A stretch of DNA of 64,000 nucleotides from AP-15 sp963789025. Lineage in GTDB: Bacteria > Pseudomonadota > Alphaproteobacteria > ATCC43930 > CGMCC-115725. The notes under the pieces were generated by a model. The model was not told the DNA's origin. It made no database searches and was given only the letters and a program-made list of their open reading frames with translations. Position numbers and translations under genes: made by a program. Position 1 is the stretch's first letter; the number at the start of each line of letters is the position of its first letter. The stretch spans positions 434,001 through 498,000 of the forward strand of contig CAWBIT010000013.1 of the NCBI GenBank assembly GCA_963789025.1. Reading direction: 5' to 3'. Shown piece after piece: positions 8,441 to 16,988 of this stretch.

Positions 8441-10168
8441 CTACAGCTTGGTCGGATCGACGGCGAGCAGGGTGAAGGCTTGGGCCTGGATCGGGGTCGG
8501 GGTGGCGACCAGCGTAAAGCTGTAGGCGTCATTGAGAGTAGTGGTCATCTCGTTGAGAGTGCAGGTGGCGAGGTCGCGCAGCAGGCTCTGGAAGCTGTGC
8601 ACCGGGAGGCCATCGGCGGCGAGTTTGCTGGCGCGCTTGCGCAGCGCCGCCGGTGAGGGCTGGGCCGGGGCAACGATCGAGACGCGCTCGTGGGCGGCGG
8701 CGGTGGGATCGTCGTCGTCGAACAGCATCGGTTTGAGGCGCTCGCGCATGTGCCATTCGACATGGCAGGCGAGCATGCACAGAAAGACATGGGCGCGCAC
8801 CCGCGGGGCGAGCCAGTGGTGGATCGGCCGGATGTGCAGATCGACGGTCTTCAGGCTGCGGAAGGCGCGCTCGACGCGGGCGAGGCCCTTATAGGCGCCG
8901 ACCACGTCATTGGCGGCCAAGGTTTTGTCCTCGACATTGGTGCGGATGACGTAGAAGCCGTCGAGCCGCGCCTCGGCGGCGATCCGCTTGGGATTGCGGG
9001 CGAAGGTGAAGCCGTCTTCGCCAACGGCGATGTCGAACAGCTTGGCGAGCTTGTAGCGGTTCTCGATGCGGCCGACGGCGCGGGCGATCTTGTCTTGGCC
9101 CTTGCGGCCGGTGCCGCGGGCGAGCTGCTCGGCCAGCTTACCGAATGCCGCCTCGGTGGCGCGCAACAGGTCCTCGCGCTTGCGGGCCCGCTCCTCGGCC
9201 AAGAGCGGGTTCTTGCAGACGACGAGCCGCTCGCCGGGGAACTCGGGGGCAGTGACCTCGGCCAAGTCGCGCTCGTCGAACAGCGAGAGCTGGAACGCGC
9301 CGGTATCGAGCAGGGCGCGGATCTGCGGGGCGCGCAGCGCGGCGATCCAGTCGAGCCCAGCGGGCTTGAGCTCGTCGCGGATGCGGGCGCTGGTGATCAT
9401 GCCGCGATCGCCGACCAGTACCACTCGGGACAAGCCGAAGCGCGCTTTGAGCTTGTCGATTTGCGCCGACAACGTCATCGGGTCGGCGGTGTTGCCTTCG
9501 AACACTTCGACCGCCACCGGGCAGCCATCGGCGGCACACAACAGGCCGTAGACGATCTGCAATTTGCCCTTCTTGCCGTCCCGTGAATAGCCGAAGCGCG
9601 CCAGCTCGCAGCACCGTCCCTCGAGCCAGGACGAGGAGACGTCGTAGAGCACCAGCGCGCCGTCCTTGAGATGGCCGCGGGCGAGCGCGGTCTCGATCGC
9701 GGCCTGGCGCGCGCCGAGCCAGTCGAGCGCGCGATAGAGCTCGGTCTCGTCGACGGCGCCGAGCCCGAGCAGCCGGCCCAGGCTCGAACAAGCGGTGTCG
9801 GTGGCAAGATCGCGCGCGGTGGCAAGCTTGGAGGCGGGGGAGACCAGGCGGCTGGCGATCAACGCGATCGCCAGCGGCGCCAGGCGCTTGTCGGTGGGCC
9901 GGCCGAGCAGTCGGTCGAGACCGATCGCCCGGATCGTGCCCAACACCGCGGCGGCGTGGCCGTGCGGCAGGGCGCGGCGGATGCGGACCCCCTCCTCGGC
10001 GACGGCGATGCCGCCCTTGAGCAGCGTGCGGAACCCCTCTACCAGTGTGGTGGGCCAAGCCGAGAGATTGGCCAGGGTGCGTTTCCGGACCCGGCCCTTC
10101 TCGCGAAAGCTCTCGCGCAACAGGATGGCCGGGGGTGAGCCGCGATTGGGCACCAATTCGATATACAT
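8441..10168 (-). CDS. IS1634-type DDE transposase
   Basis: 575 aa, full length for the IS1634 family. An IS4-like DDE fold is visible: the first Asp region LVLYDVSSSWLEG near residue 175, the second VVLVGDRGMITS near 248, and the Glu-containing C-terminal motif Y-(2)-R-(3)-E-(6)-K in GAYKGLARVERAFRSLKT near 430. No frameshift or stop, so it may be active. I could not identify its terminal inverted repeats or target duplication, so element limits are undefined. It has landed directly upstream of the UDG-like gene. Confidence 0.9.
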   Translation of the reverse strand: MYIELVPNRGSPPAILLRESFREKGRVRKRTLANLSAWPTTLVEGFRTLLKGGIAVAEEGVRIRRALPHGHAAAVLGTIRAIGLDRLLGRPTDKRLAPLAIALIASRLVSPASKLATARDLATDTACSSLGRLLGLGAVDETELYRALDWLGARQAAIETALARGHLKDGALVLYDVSSSWLEGRCCELARFGYSRDGKKGKLQIVYGLLCAADGCPVAVEVFEGNTADPMTLSAQIDKLKARFGLSRVVLVGDRGMITSARIRDELKPAGLDWIAALRAPQIRALLDTGAFQLSLFDERDLAEVTAPEFPGERLVVCKNPLLAEERARKREDLLRATEAAFGKLAEQLARGTGRKGQDKIARAVGRIENRYKLAKLFDIAVGEDGFTFARNPKRIAAEARLDGFYVIRTNVEDKTLAANDVVGAYKGLARVERAFRSLKTVDLHIRPIHHWLAPRVRAHVFLCMLACHVEWHMRERLKPMLFDDDDPTAAAHERVSIVAPAQPSPAALRKRASKLAADGLPVHSFQSLLRDLATCTLNEMTTTLNDAYSFTLVATPTPIQAQAFTLLAVDPTKL

Positions 10169-10401
10169 GGCGTTACAACTAGCATTCCATAAAGGTCAAT
10201 GGAAACGAAATCTAGGCAATTACATGGGTACACAGAGGGTCGAAAAACGCTGCCCATCCCGCACAAACCCTGGCCCTCATACCCTTCAATAGTAAGAGCT
10301 CTCTAAAACTACATTGGTTAATTGCACGGGACAGGATAGGCCGCGCCACACTGGGAGGAACCGCGCAAGGAGCGCCGAATGTAACGGTCCAATGCTTAGC
10401 A

Positions 10402-10791
10402 TCAGCTTTTGGGCGGCGATCCTCGCCGCGTCTCCCATGCTTTCCTTGCTGACGCGCTTCGCCTTCGCGTCTGCGCCGCCTTAACGCCCGCTCCGATCAT
10501 TGGCACCCGGCGCGGGATCGCCTTCGTCTCCTGCCACCGCTGCCGCATCAATTTGATCGCTTCGATAGGGTAGAAATCCGCATCGAACATCCAATGGTGA
10601 GTCCAGCATAGATAAGCGAGGTTGTCGGGATCGTTGTTCCCAGCATCGTGATTGAGGTGCGCGATCGTCAGGCACGTCTCGATTTGAAGGCCGCAGACCA
10701 CGCAACAAACGAACGGATAGTGCTCCCGCGCCACGCGGCGAGCCTCGCCCTGATTTCGGAGCGGGAATGCTGCTGGCGTTTCAATTACCAT
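10402..10791 (-). CDS. HNH endonuclease-like protein
   Basis: 129 aa. Zinc/HNH pattern: CCVVCG, then a His-containing TIAHLNHD, then DNLAYLCWTHHWMFD (CxxH). This is the His-Asn-His/ββα-metal arrangement of small phage and restriction HNH nucleases. The C-terminus is Arg/Lys-rich. Its position beside phage-like small genes fits a prophage packaging-associated HNH protein, but no terminase is present. Confidence 0.7.
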   Translation of the reverse strand: MVIETPAAFPLRNQGEARRVAREHYPFVCCVVCGLQIETCLTIAHLNHDAGNNDPDNLAYLCWTHHWMFDADFYPIEAIKLMRQRWQETKAIPRRVPMIGAGVKAAQTRRRSASARKAWETRRGSPPKS

Positions 10792-10998
10792 TTCGGCGCC
10801 TGGATTTGGATGGCGGAAACGGCGATCCTAACGGTCATTGCGCCGAGCGTCAGCAACGACGATCCGGCAATTTGCCGACTGCGCGCGTCCAGCGAGCCTT
10901 AGATACGGCCAATCTGCGCGTCTCTCGTTTAGGACTGGGCGTGGCGAGCTAGTGCAGCTCGCGGCGAGATTCGAGTATCAGGCCGATTGCTGCGATGA

Positions 10999-11283
10999 CT
11001 GCTGGGGTTAAGCGGCGCCCTCATCGTCGCGATCATCGCAGCGGTCGCTTCAGGCCCGCTCGCGGCGAGGGAATATCGATCGCGCGAGGTGACGCGGGAA
11101 TTCCACCGCGCGCATCCCTGTCCTTCAACAGGGCTCACAAGCGGCGCCTGTTCAGGTTACTGGAAGGATTACATTGAGCCGCTCGCCTGTGGTGGCCCCG
11201 ACGCGGTTTCGAACATGCAATGGCAGACGATCCGCGTCGCGCGGACAAGGAATCGATGGGAGCGAAGAGCGTGTGCTCGCTAG
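10999..11283 (+). CDS. Small secreted HNH-like nuclease (start unclear)
   Basis: The open frame after the TGA at 10996 encodes about 94 aa: a hydrophobic leader (LSGALIVAIIAAVASGPLAA), then REYRSREVTREFHRAHPCPS, a Cys-containing GACSGYWKDYIEPLACGGP, and DAVSNMQWQTIRVARTRNRW. The YxKDHxxPLxxGGPDxxxNxQWQ pattern is that of small exported HNH proteins, but the usual His of KDH is Tyr here. There is no ATG, GTG or TTG in frame before the leader; an ATG at 10995 is one frame off. Start loss or a one-base frameshift is likely. Confidence 0.5.
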   Translation: MLGLSGALIVAIIAAVASGPLAAREYRSREVTREFHRAHPCPSTGLTSGACSGYWKDYIEPLACGGPDAVSNMQWQTIRVARTRNRWERRACAR

Positions 11284-11581
11284 GTGCGTCTGCTACATAA
11301 TTCCGGAAAAGTCCAAGCCGTTGACGTCGGCCGTCAGGCCAGCAAGGCTCGCGCCAAATTTGACTTCGCCGTCTTCACCGCTGGCCATCGCTCAAATGTC
11401 CCGAACAAATTCCAGGCGTTTACTATCTTTTTGGGATATTTTAACTATGAAAGCATGTATAATGTGGACGGCAAATAAGGGAGAACGGCGCGATAATCGG
11501 ATATTTGGGCAAAGGGCGGTGAGACCATGAACGGGCGCCCTGACTGGGGTTGAAACTCGCCTGACCGGGGTTGAAAACCGC

Positions 11582-11740
11582 ATGACTGGAGTTGAAGACC
11601 GGGTGGCCGGGGTCGCAACCCAACTCGGCGTATTGCAATGGATGGTCGGCGGGATCTATGCCGTGCTGACCATTGTCGGCGCGCCAAGCTTGTGGCTGCT
11701 GTTGCGCGTCGCGGTCAAGGTGGGAGCGGTGACGCTATGA
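11582..11740 (+). CDS. Short coiled-coil/TM protein (XhlA-like)
   Basis: About 52 aa from ATG 11582: heptad-like repeats (MTGVEDRVAGVATQLG) followed by one transmembrane helix (WMVGGIYAVLTIVGAPSLWL) and a short basic tail. The frame contains further upstream repeats (TGVETRL, TGVENRM) back to a TGA at 11528, suggesting the natural start was farther 5' and is now out of frame with the ATG at 11527. The coil-plus-helix layout resembles phage haemolysin XhlA-type proteins. It overlaps the next gene by ATGA. A consensus TATAAT lies at 11458 but no good -35. Confidence 0.45.
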   Translation: MTGVEDRVAGVATQLGVLQWMVGGIYAVLTIVGAPSLWLLLRVAVKVGAVTL

Positions 11741-12057
11741 GCCGCGCTAGAATTTTCTGGGCCTGTGCCGCCTTTGTGTGCGTGCCAATGATCGCGTCGA
11801 CCATATGGCCCACACCACCGGCACCGCCGCGACCCAAGGAAACTGCGGAGGAGAGCGACCCGCGGAACAAAGCCGATCTTTATTGCCGGATCTTATGGTA
11901 TTCCCCGGAATACCGGGCCAGCTCGGCAGGCGGTGACTATCGCCATCGGGCTGATGAATTGTGCGACGAATTGCGGCGCCAAGCGGCGCGTGAGATGACA
12001 GCGCCGGGGCCACCGACGGAACCTCAGCCGCATAAAAAGAAAGGCGAACACCGATGA
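11737..12057 (+). CDS. Hypothetical small membrane-anchored or secreted protein
   Basis: 106 aa, chosen because its ATG overlaps the previous stop (ATGA), a mark of translational coupling. An N-terminal hydrophobic segment (RIFWACAAFVCVPMIASTIW) precedes a Pro-rich spacer (TPPAPPRPKE) and a charged domain with paired Cys (DLYCRILWYS, DELCDELRRQ). The tail is Lys-rich. Family not recognised. The layout, small with one N-terminal helix inside a coupled cassette, resembles a phage lysis spanin subunit, but there is no lipobox and I do not assign that function. Confidence 0.55.
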   Translation: MSRARIFWACAAFVCVPMIASTIWPTPPAPPRPKETAEESDPRNKADLYCRILWYSPEYRASSAGGDYRHRADELCDELRRQAAREMTAPGPPTEPQPHKKKGEHR

Positions 12058-12079
12058 TCACATTTAGCGATAACCAAAG

Positions 12080-12355
12080 ATGAGCGAGGAGAAGATCAGT
12101 CTGGAATTGCTCGGGACGCGGGTCATGACGTTGACCGCCGAGGTGCGCGATCTGCGGCCCCGCTTCGATGGGCTCGAGCGGCGGTTTGGTGCACTGGAAA
12201 GCCGCTTCACTGCGGTGGAGGCTAGGATCGGCGGCATCGAGACGCGACTCAGCACCATCGAGAATAGGGTTGCTGGGGTCGAGGACCGAATGTCCGCTCT
12301 GCTTGCCGTGATGGTCCGCATCGCCGAACGTCTCGATGGGGGGGCGCGGCAATGA
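12080..12355 (+). CDS. Coiled-coil protein of the small-gene cassette
   Basis: 91 aa. Residues 20-80 form repeating 7-residue blocks (FDGLERR, FGALESR, FTAVEAR, IGGIETR, LSTIENR, VAGVEDR), a continuous trimeric-type coiled coil like those in phage fibre or XhlA-type proteins. The hydrophobic end (MSALLAVMVRIAERL) is weakly membrane-like. Related in pattern to the gene at 11582, suggesting duplication. Its stop overlaps the next ATG (ATGA at 12352-12355). Confidence 0.65.
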   Translation: MSEEKISLELLGTRVMTLTAEVRDLRPRFDGLERRFGALESRFTAVEARIGGIETRLSTIENRVAGVEDRMSALLAVMVRIAERLDGGARQ

Positions 12356-12722
12356 GGGAGTTCGGGGCCTTTGTGGCAGTAGTGCTCTTTTTTTGATTTC
12401 CTTTGTTGTTTATTTCTTGCCGGCAATCATTGCTGCCCGCCGGAAACACCCGAACGCGACGGCGATCACAGTGCTCAATTTAATACTCGGCTGGACTTTG
12501 CTAGGCTGGGTCGCGGCATTGGTCTGGGCGCTCACGGTATCGCCTGTGGCGCCAAAGATCGCGGAGTCCGAGGGCGCGCGCCGTCCTTGCCCGGCATGCG
12601 GGGAGTCGATCAGCCTTCACGCCCAAATCTGCCGCTTTTGCAACCACCAGCTGGCGTCTGATTGGGCCAACCCGTTGCTCTTGCGGCGCCGTGCCAGCCC
12701 CTTTGAAAGGATGACACCCTGA
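12352..12722 (+). CDS. Superinfection-immunity-like membrane protein with frameshift
   Basis: Starting at the coupled ATG 12352 the frame reads MREFGAFVAVVLFF and meets TGA after a run of seven T (12388-12394). Reading one base back continues LISFVVYFLPAIIAARRKHP, then AITVLNLILGWTLLGWVAALVWALT, the two-helix pattern of the T4 Imm-like superinfection immunity family. A C-terminal zinc ribbon follows (CPACG near 85, CRFCN near 100). An eighth T would restore one 123-aa protein. A -1 programmed slip, a real deletion or a homopolymer error all fit. It would sit in the inner membrane; blocking phage DNA entry is the family role, not shown here. Confidence 0.65.
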
Positions 12723-12764
12723 CACTGGCGATCATTGCGGTGCTGACTGCGGTGCTGACTTGGC

Positions 12765-13082
12765 TCAAATGAGCCCGTTGAGCCGCCTCAGATCATCGAA
12801 CGTCGTCGGCATTTCCTGGACGGCGAACCCCTGATGGACGTTCGATTCGATCATGCCGCAGCTGGCATGACCCATTGCGCCGAAAATCATCGCCGCCTCG
12901 TCACCCGATACTTTGCGGTCGAGCGCCGCGGCCGAATCCGGTCGTGCGGTCGACTGCGCCGGCGTTGGCCTGGCGGACGCCTTATCGTCTTTCCCGACCC
13001 CCAGATAGGCCGCCACCATGACGTGGACCGGCGGGTTCTTCTCCCAATACGTGCATAGCTCCGCGAAATCGAGGAGCGTCAT
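12765..13082 (-). CDS. Phage tail assembly-type small protein
   Basis: 105 aa. The N-terminus (MTLLDFAELCTYWEKNPPVH, then VMVAAYLGVG) resembles short proteins found after tail-assembly chaperone genes in siphophages of alphaproteobacteria. A disordered Ala/Pro/Ser stretch and a C-terminal segment follow. It begins 5 nt after the stop of the upstream gene, fitting the chaperone G/GT gene pair layout, but no classic slippery site is seen. Assignment rests on layout and a short motif. Confidence 0.4.
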   Translation of the reverse strand: MTLLDFAELCTYWEKNPPVHVMVAAYLGVGKDDKASARPTPAQSTARPDSAAALDRKVSGDEAAMIFGAMGHASCGMIESNVHQGFAVQEMPTTFDDLRRLNGLI

Positions 13083-13087
13083 CTCGT

Positions 13088-13525
13088 CTATGTCGCGGTA
13101 TCGGTAGCCGCAGCCGGTGGCGAGGACGCCATAGATGGAGCCGAAATCGTCCCCGTCGCCCTCGCCTGATCTTCCCCCGTCGGTTTGAGCCCCGACCCCG
13201 TCAGTATGGCACTGAGGACCTTGCTGGCATTGCTGAGGTCCAGCAGGTTCTCGACCTGGTCCGGCGTCATATCGGGGTAATTGCGTGACAGCGCCGCCGT
13301 GACGAGCTCGACCAGGGTGCCGATTTCGGCCTCTCCCATCCCGGAACCGATATCGGTCATTTGCCTGACCTTCGGGATCAAGCGCCGCAATTGGCCCAAA
13401 GTGAGGGGCGGCACGACGAAATCCTGGCCCCCATCTGAACTGTGATTCCGGGTATCACTTTCCCTCTCAGAGCCCGATGCGGGGCTCGTTTGTCTTGCTT
13501 TACTCACATGAGGATTCGTTGACAA
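13088..13525 (-). CDS. Phage tail assembly chaperone-like protein
   Basis: 145 aa from TTG 13525. The core (FVVPPLTLGQLRRLIPKV, then MGEAEIGTLVELVTAALSRN and YPDMTPDQVENLLDLSNA) is typical of tail assembly chaperone-type phage proteins; the flanks are low complexity. The first 13 codons lie in repeat R2, and the same start (TTG TCA ACA AAT) occurs in the 25-kb R2 copy where the rest of the gene is missing. That shows this locus has been rearranged. Confidence 0.5.
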   Translation of the reverse strand: MSTNPHVSKARQTSPASGSERESDTRNHSSDGGQDFVVPPLTLGQLRRLIPKVRQMTDIGSGMGEAEIGTLVELVTAALSRNYPDMTPDQVENLLDLSNASKVLSAILTGSGLKPTGEDQARATGTISAPSMASSPPAAATDTAT

Positions 13526-13887
13526 GTTAGCAAAGACCTGCTAGCGTCGGCGGTTACCAATTCGGGAGTTATCGCCGTGAGCACGGCCGATTACCGCGTT
13601 TATATCGATGTCGTCGCGCCGCCCCACGGTTCTTCAACCCGGAGACCGAGCCTGATGTGCTCCTGCTAAAACAGGTGGAACAGGTGACAATATTGGTTTT
13701 GGAAGGACCGGCCCGGCACTTTGCCAGGATTCCCAGCATGGGGATAGGGGCCGCAGTGGGTCCTCGTATTTATAACGGCAATTGTGGGTTTGGCTGTTAT
13801 TTCGCTGCAGAAACAGCCAGGAGGGGCCGAGGGCGTCCGTTTGCGAAGGGCGGTCCGGCAATGCTACGGGCCCCACCCGGCGGTTCC
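13485..13887 (-). repeat. Dispersed repeat R2, copy 1
   Basis: About 400 nt whose reverse complement aligns with 25192-25640 along its length. Shared anchors include GGAACCGCCGGG, TTGCGCAAAC-like CTTCGCAAAC, CACCTGTTCCACCTG, AACCGCCGAC.CTAGCAGG and GTGAGTAA.GCAA.ACAAACGAG. It covers the 470-nt gap before the DUF917 gene and the first codons of the tail gene. A short plus-strand frame from GTG 13577 (STADYRVYIDV) is not conserved in the other copy. Confidence 0.8.
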
Positions 13888-13995
13888 AACGAACCGGGCC
13901 ACTGGGCTTCCGAGCCTCTTGCTCGCCGGATCAGGTAGACAGCTACATAATTCCGTTCTTTTGGCCAAACCGGATCTTTTTGATATCGGAGCCCG

Positions 13996-15078
13996 ATGAA
14001 AGAACTCGCGCTCGACGACATCGAGGCTTTGGCGGTCGGGGCCTGGATCCTCGGCACGGGCGGCGGCGGCAGTCCCTATCTGGGGCTCCTCAACATGCGC
14101 CGGCTCTATGCCGAGGGGCATCGGGTCTCGCTGATGTCGCCCGCCGATCTCGGCGACGAGGACTGGGTTGCGGTGGTCTCCAATATGGGGGCGCCGCTCG
14201 TCGGCCAGGAGCGGCTCGCCGACAGCCGCAACATCGCCCGCGCCGTCGAAATTCAGCAAGGATTGCTGGGATCAACGTTCCGCGCGGTGATGCCCCTCGA
14301 GATCGGCGGCGGCAACGGCATCCAGCCGCTGATGGCGGCGGCCCACCTCGCCCTTCCGGTGGTCGACGCGGATACGATGGGCCGCGCCTATCCCGAAGCG
14401 CAGATGACCAGCGTCGCAGTCGGCGATCTTCGCCCCTATCCTTGCGTGCTCTACGATCCTCGCGGCATCGAGGCGGTGGTGACGAAGGTCCCGAGCTGGA
14501 AATGGATGGAGCGGGTCAGCCGCAAGATCTGCGTCGAGCTCGGCTCGATCGCCTCGACCTGCAAGGCGCCGCGCACCGGGGGCGAGGTCAGGGATTGGGG
14601 CATTCATTTCACTGTGACGAAAGCCATCGGCCTTGGCCGGCGCGTGCGACGAGCGCAGCGGCAGCACGAGGACCCGATCGACGCGATCATCGATGAAGGG
14701 CACGGCAAGCTCATCTTCCGCGGCAAGGTCATCGACGTCGCCCGCCGCACCACGGAGGGGTTTCTGCGCGGCCGGGTGTTGATCGAAGGCCTCGATGAAG
14801 ACCGCGGATCGCGGCTCCATATCGCGTTCCAGAACGAATGGGTTGTGGCTTGGCGCGACGAGGCACCGATCGCGATGTCGCCAGAGCTGATCTGCGTGCT
14901 GGACAGCGTATCGGGCGAAGCATTTGGCACGGAAACCATCGGCTATGGCCGGCGGGTCTCGGTTATCGTGCTCCCCGCGCCGCCGGTTTTCCTGACGCCG
15001 AAGGGGCTCGATCATGTCGGACCGCGCGCCTTCGGCTACGATCTCGACTTTCGCTCGGTGTTCGATCAGAGGGCATAA
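13996..15078 (+). CDS. DUF917 family protein
   Basis: 360 aa, full length for DUF917, a family usually encoded beside hydantoinase/oxoprolinase genes and thought to act on thiohydantoin or related cyclic amides. Visible motifs: WILGTGGGGSPYLG near residue 17, EIGGGNGIQPLMAA near 100, and the Asp-rich LPVVDADTMGRAYPE near 122. It ends 4 nt before the HyuA-type gene, so the two are surely co-transcribed. The cluster continues with an ABC importer on the same strand, suggesting uptake plus ring opening of a nitrogenous substrate. Confidence 0.9.
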   Translation: MKELALDDIEALAVGAWILGTGGGGSPYLGLLNMRRLYAEGHRVSLMSPADLGDEDWVAVVSNMGAPLVGQERLADSRNIARAVEIQQGLLGSTFRAVMPLEIGGGNGIQPLMAAAHLALPVVDADTMGRAYPEAQMTSVAVGDLRPYPCVLYDPRGIEAVVTKVPSWKWMERVSRKICVELGSIASTCKAPRTGGEVRDWGIHFTVTKAIGLGRRVRRAQRQHEDPIDAIIDEGHGKLIFRGKVIDVARRTTEGFLRGRVLIEGLDEDRGSRLHIAFQNEWVVAWRDEAPIAMSPELICVLDSVSGEAFGTETIGYGRRVSVIVLPAPPVFLTPKGLDHVGPRAFGYDLDFRSVFDQRA

Positions 15079-15082
15079 GCCG

Positions 15083-16627
15083 ATGCGGCGGATCGGCATC
15101 GATGTCGGCGGCACCAACACGGATGCTGTCATGCTCGATGACGGGAGGGTGGCGCACGCCGTCAAGACGCCGACCACGTCCGATGTCACCACCGGCATCG
15201 TGACGGCGCTCGCGGAATTGACGCGCCGCCCGGAAATCGCGCGCAGCAGGATCGACGGCGTCGTGATCGGCACGACCCATTTCGTCAACGCCGTCGTGCA
15301 GCGCCGCGATCTGGCGCGCGTCGCCGCGGTGCGGATCGGGTTGCCGGCGAGCGCCTCATTGCCGCCGTTCTGCGACTGGCCCGCGGATCTTGCCGAGCGG
15401 GTCCGCGGCGAGGTCTTCATGATTGAAGGCGGGCACGATTACGACGGCCGGCCAATCGTGCCGTTCGACGAACTCGCCATGCTGCGGGTGGCGCGGCAAA
15501 TCCGCGCCAGCCGGATTCAGTCGGTAGCGGTCGCTGCAATTTTCTCGCCGCTCGATCCCGGCTGCGAGGAGCGCGCACGGGCGATCCTGTCAGAGGAGTG
15601 CCCGGATGCTTCCGTCACAATGTCCCACCGGCTCGGCCGCATCGGTCTCCTCGAACGCGAGAATGCTGCTCTCCTCAACGCCGCACTGATCGATCTCGCA
15701 CGGGCGACGATAGCGGGATTCATCGCCGCGGTGCGCGGGGTCGCGGCGCCGCTCTATCTGACGCAGAATGACGGGACGATGATGCAGGCCGAGATGGCGG
15801 CGGCGCTGCCGGTCATGAGCTTTGCCTCGGGCGCTACCAACTCGATGCGCGGCGCGGCCTTCCTCTCGGGGCTGACAGACGCGATGGTAATCGATGTCGG
15901 CGGCACGACGACCGATATCGGCCAGCTGCGCCGCGGATTTCCGCGCGAGGCGAACTCGGTTGTCGAAGTGGGAGGCGTGCGCACGTTGTTCCGCATGCCG
16001 GATCTGTTGTCGATCGGACTCGGCGGCGGGAGCCTCGTCTCGGCCGATCCCCTTTCGGTCGGGCCGGAAAGCGTCGGTTACCGGCTGATCGAAGAGGGAC
16101 TGGTCTTCGGCGGCAATACGATGACTGCAACCGATGTCGCGGTCGCAGCCGGCCTCGTTCAGATCGGCGACGATCGAGCCGTCGCCGATCTCCCGCGCAA
16201 TCTCGTGCGAAGGGCGCTGGACCTAGCGCGGGCAAAAATCGAGGACTCGGTCGACAGGATGAAGACCGACAATCGCGAATTGCCGCTGATCGCGGTAGGC
16301 GGCGGGGCGTTCTTGGTGCCCGACCGCCTCGCTGGCATCTCGCAAGTGACCCATGTACCGCATGGCGACTGCGCCAATGCCGTCGGCGCCGCGATCGCCC
16401 AGGTGAGCGGCGAAACCGACCAGATCTATCGCGGCCTCAGCCGCGAAGAAGCGATTGCGGCGGCCGAAGCGCAGGCTAGAGACCGCGCGATCGCGGCGGG
16501 CGCCGAGCGCGGGACGCTCCAGACGGTCGATGTCGAAGACATCCCGCTCGCTTATCTGCCGGGCAATGCACTCAGGGTCCGGGTGCGCGTCGCCGGCGAA
16601 ATGGCTTCATCGACAAATCAGAAATGA
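15083..16627 (+). CDS. Hydantoinase/oxoprolinase subunit A-type ATPase
   Basis: 514 aa from ATG 15083, chosen because MRRIGIDVGGTNTD starts the family fold and a longer frame would overlap DUF917. Actin/ASKHA-type ATP-binding motifs: IDVGGTNTDAV (4-14), MVIDVGGTTTDIG near 292, and IGLGGGSLVS near 335. No Hyu B subunit follows; this shorter class pairs with DUF917 instead. Predicted to use ATP hydrolysis to open a cyclic imide or amide; the substrate is unknown. Confidence 0.9.
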   Translation: MRRIGIDVGGTNTDAVMLDDGRVAHAVKTPTTSDVTTGIVTALAELTRRPEIARSRIDGVVIGTTHFVNAVVQRRDLARVAAVRIGLPASASLPPFCDWPADLAERVRGEVFMIEGGHDYDGRPIVPFDELAMLRVARQIRASRIQSVAVAAIFSPLDPGCEERARAILSEECPDASVTMSHRLGRIGLLERENAALLNAALIDLARATIAGFIAAVRGVAAPLYLTQNDGTMMQAEMAAALPVMSFASGATNSMRGAAFLSGLTDAMVIDVGGTTTDIGQLRRGFPREANSVVEVGGVRTLFRMPDLLSIGLGGGSLVSADPLSVGPESVGYRLIEEGLVFGGNTMTATDVAVAAGLVQIGDDRAVADLPRNLVRRALDLARAKIEDSVDRMKTDNRELPLIAVGGGAFLVPDRLAGISQVTHVPHGDCANAVGAAIAQVSGETDQIYRGLSREEAIAAAEAQARDRAIAAGAERGTLQTVDVEDIPLAYLPGNALRVRVRVAGEMASSTNQK

Positions 16628-16988
16628 TGGAGCTCGGTGTCCGAATAAAGATAGTCGCGCCAGCGCTGGCCAAACCCGCCGGGCCGAACGGCAACCCCCT
16701 TCGACACTGTCATGGGCCCCTCGCACTGTCCGGACGCCCAGCAAACGATTGCTGCATAGGCCTCCACGGCCAATCCTGCCCGTCGCTGTTTCAGTTCACA
16801 CAAAGACCTTCTCTCTCTCTGATGAACTGATTACCTCGGTGGGCGGCAGGATCGACAAGGCCGAGGCGTTCTGCCGGGTCAAAACCCGCGAGATCGGGAT
16901 TGTAGCGTCGCACCAGGATCGTGCCCGTGCCTTGTCAAGAATTTCCCGCTCTGCCAGGATCGATGGGAAAGCGGGAGAGGCCAAGAAG
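16628..16988. other. Intergenic, no gene called
   Basis: Between the HyuA-type gene and the binding protein. A minus-strand 61-codon frame (16618-16803) ends VRPGGFGQRWRDYLYSDTEL and looks protein-like, but it overlaps the HyuA stop and I do not recognise it. The ABC operon promoter should be here. The last 40 nt contain AAGCGGGAGAGG, a plausible ribosome binding site region for the ATG at 16989. Confidence 0.4.

Noticed and set aside
8690..9586. Plus-strand frame of 298 codons opposite the IS1634-type transposase
   Set aside because: Antisense to a full-length transposase with clear DDE motifs; low-complexity composition.
11431..11463. Sigma-70 promoter (TTGGGA ... TATAAT) for the small-gene cassette
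   Set aside because: The -10 is perfect, but the only -35-like hexamer is 21 bp away, too far; not called as a promoter.
13577..13669. Plus-strand short frame STADYRVYIDV from GTG 13577
   Set aside because: Lies inside repeat R2, and the frame is not preserved in the other R2 copy.
14272..15420. Minus-strand frame of 382 codons opposite DUF917/HyuA
   Set aside because: Shadow of two conserved genes; no motif and no ribosome binding site.
16618..16803. Minus-strand 61-codon frame ending DYLYSDTELHHF
   Set aside because: Protein-like tail, but it overlaps the HyuA stop, has no recognised family and no clear start; left as unresolved.
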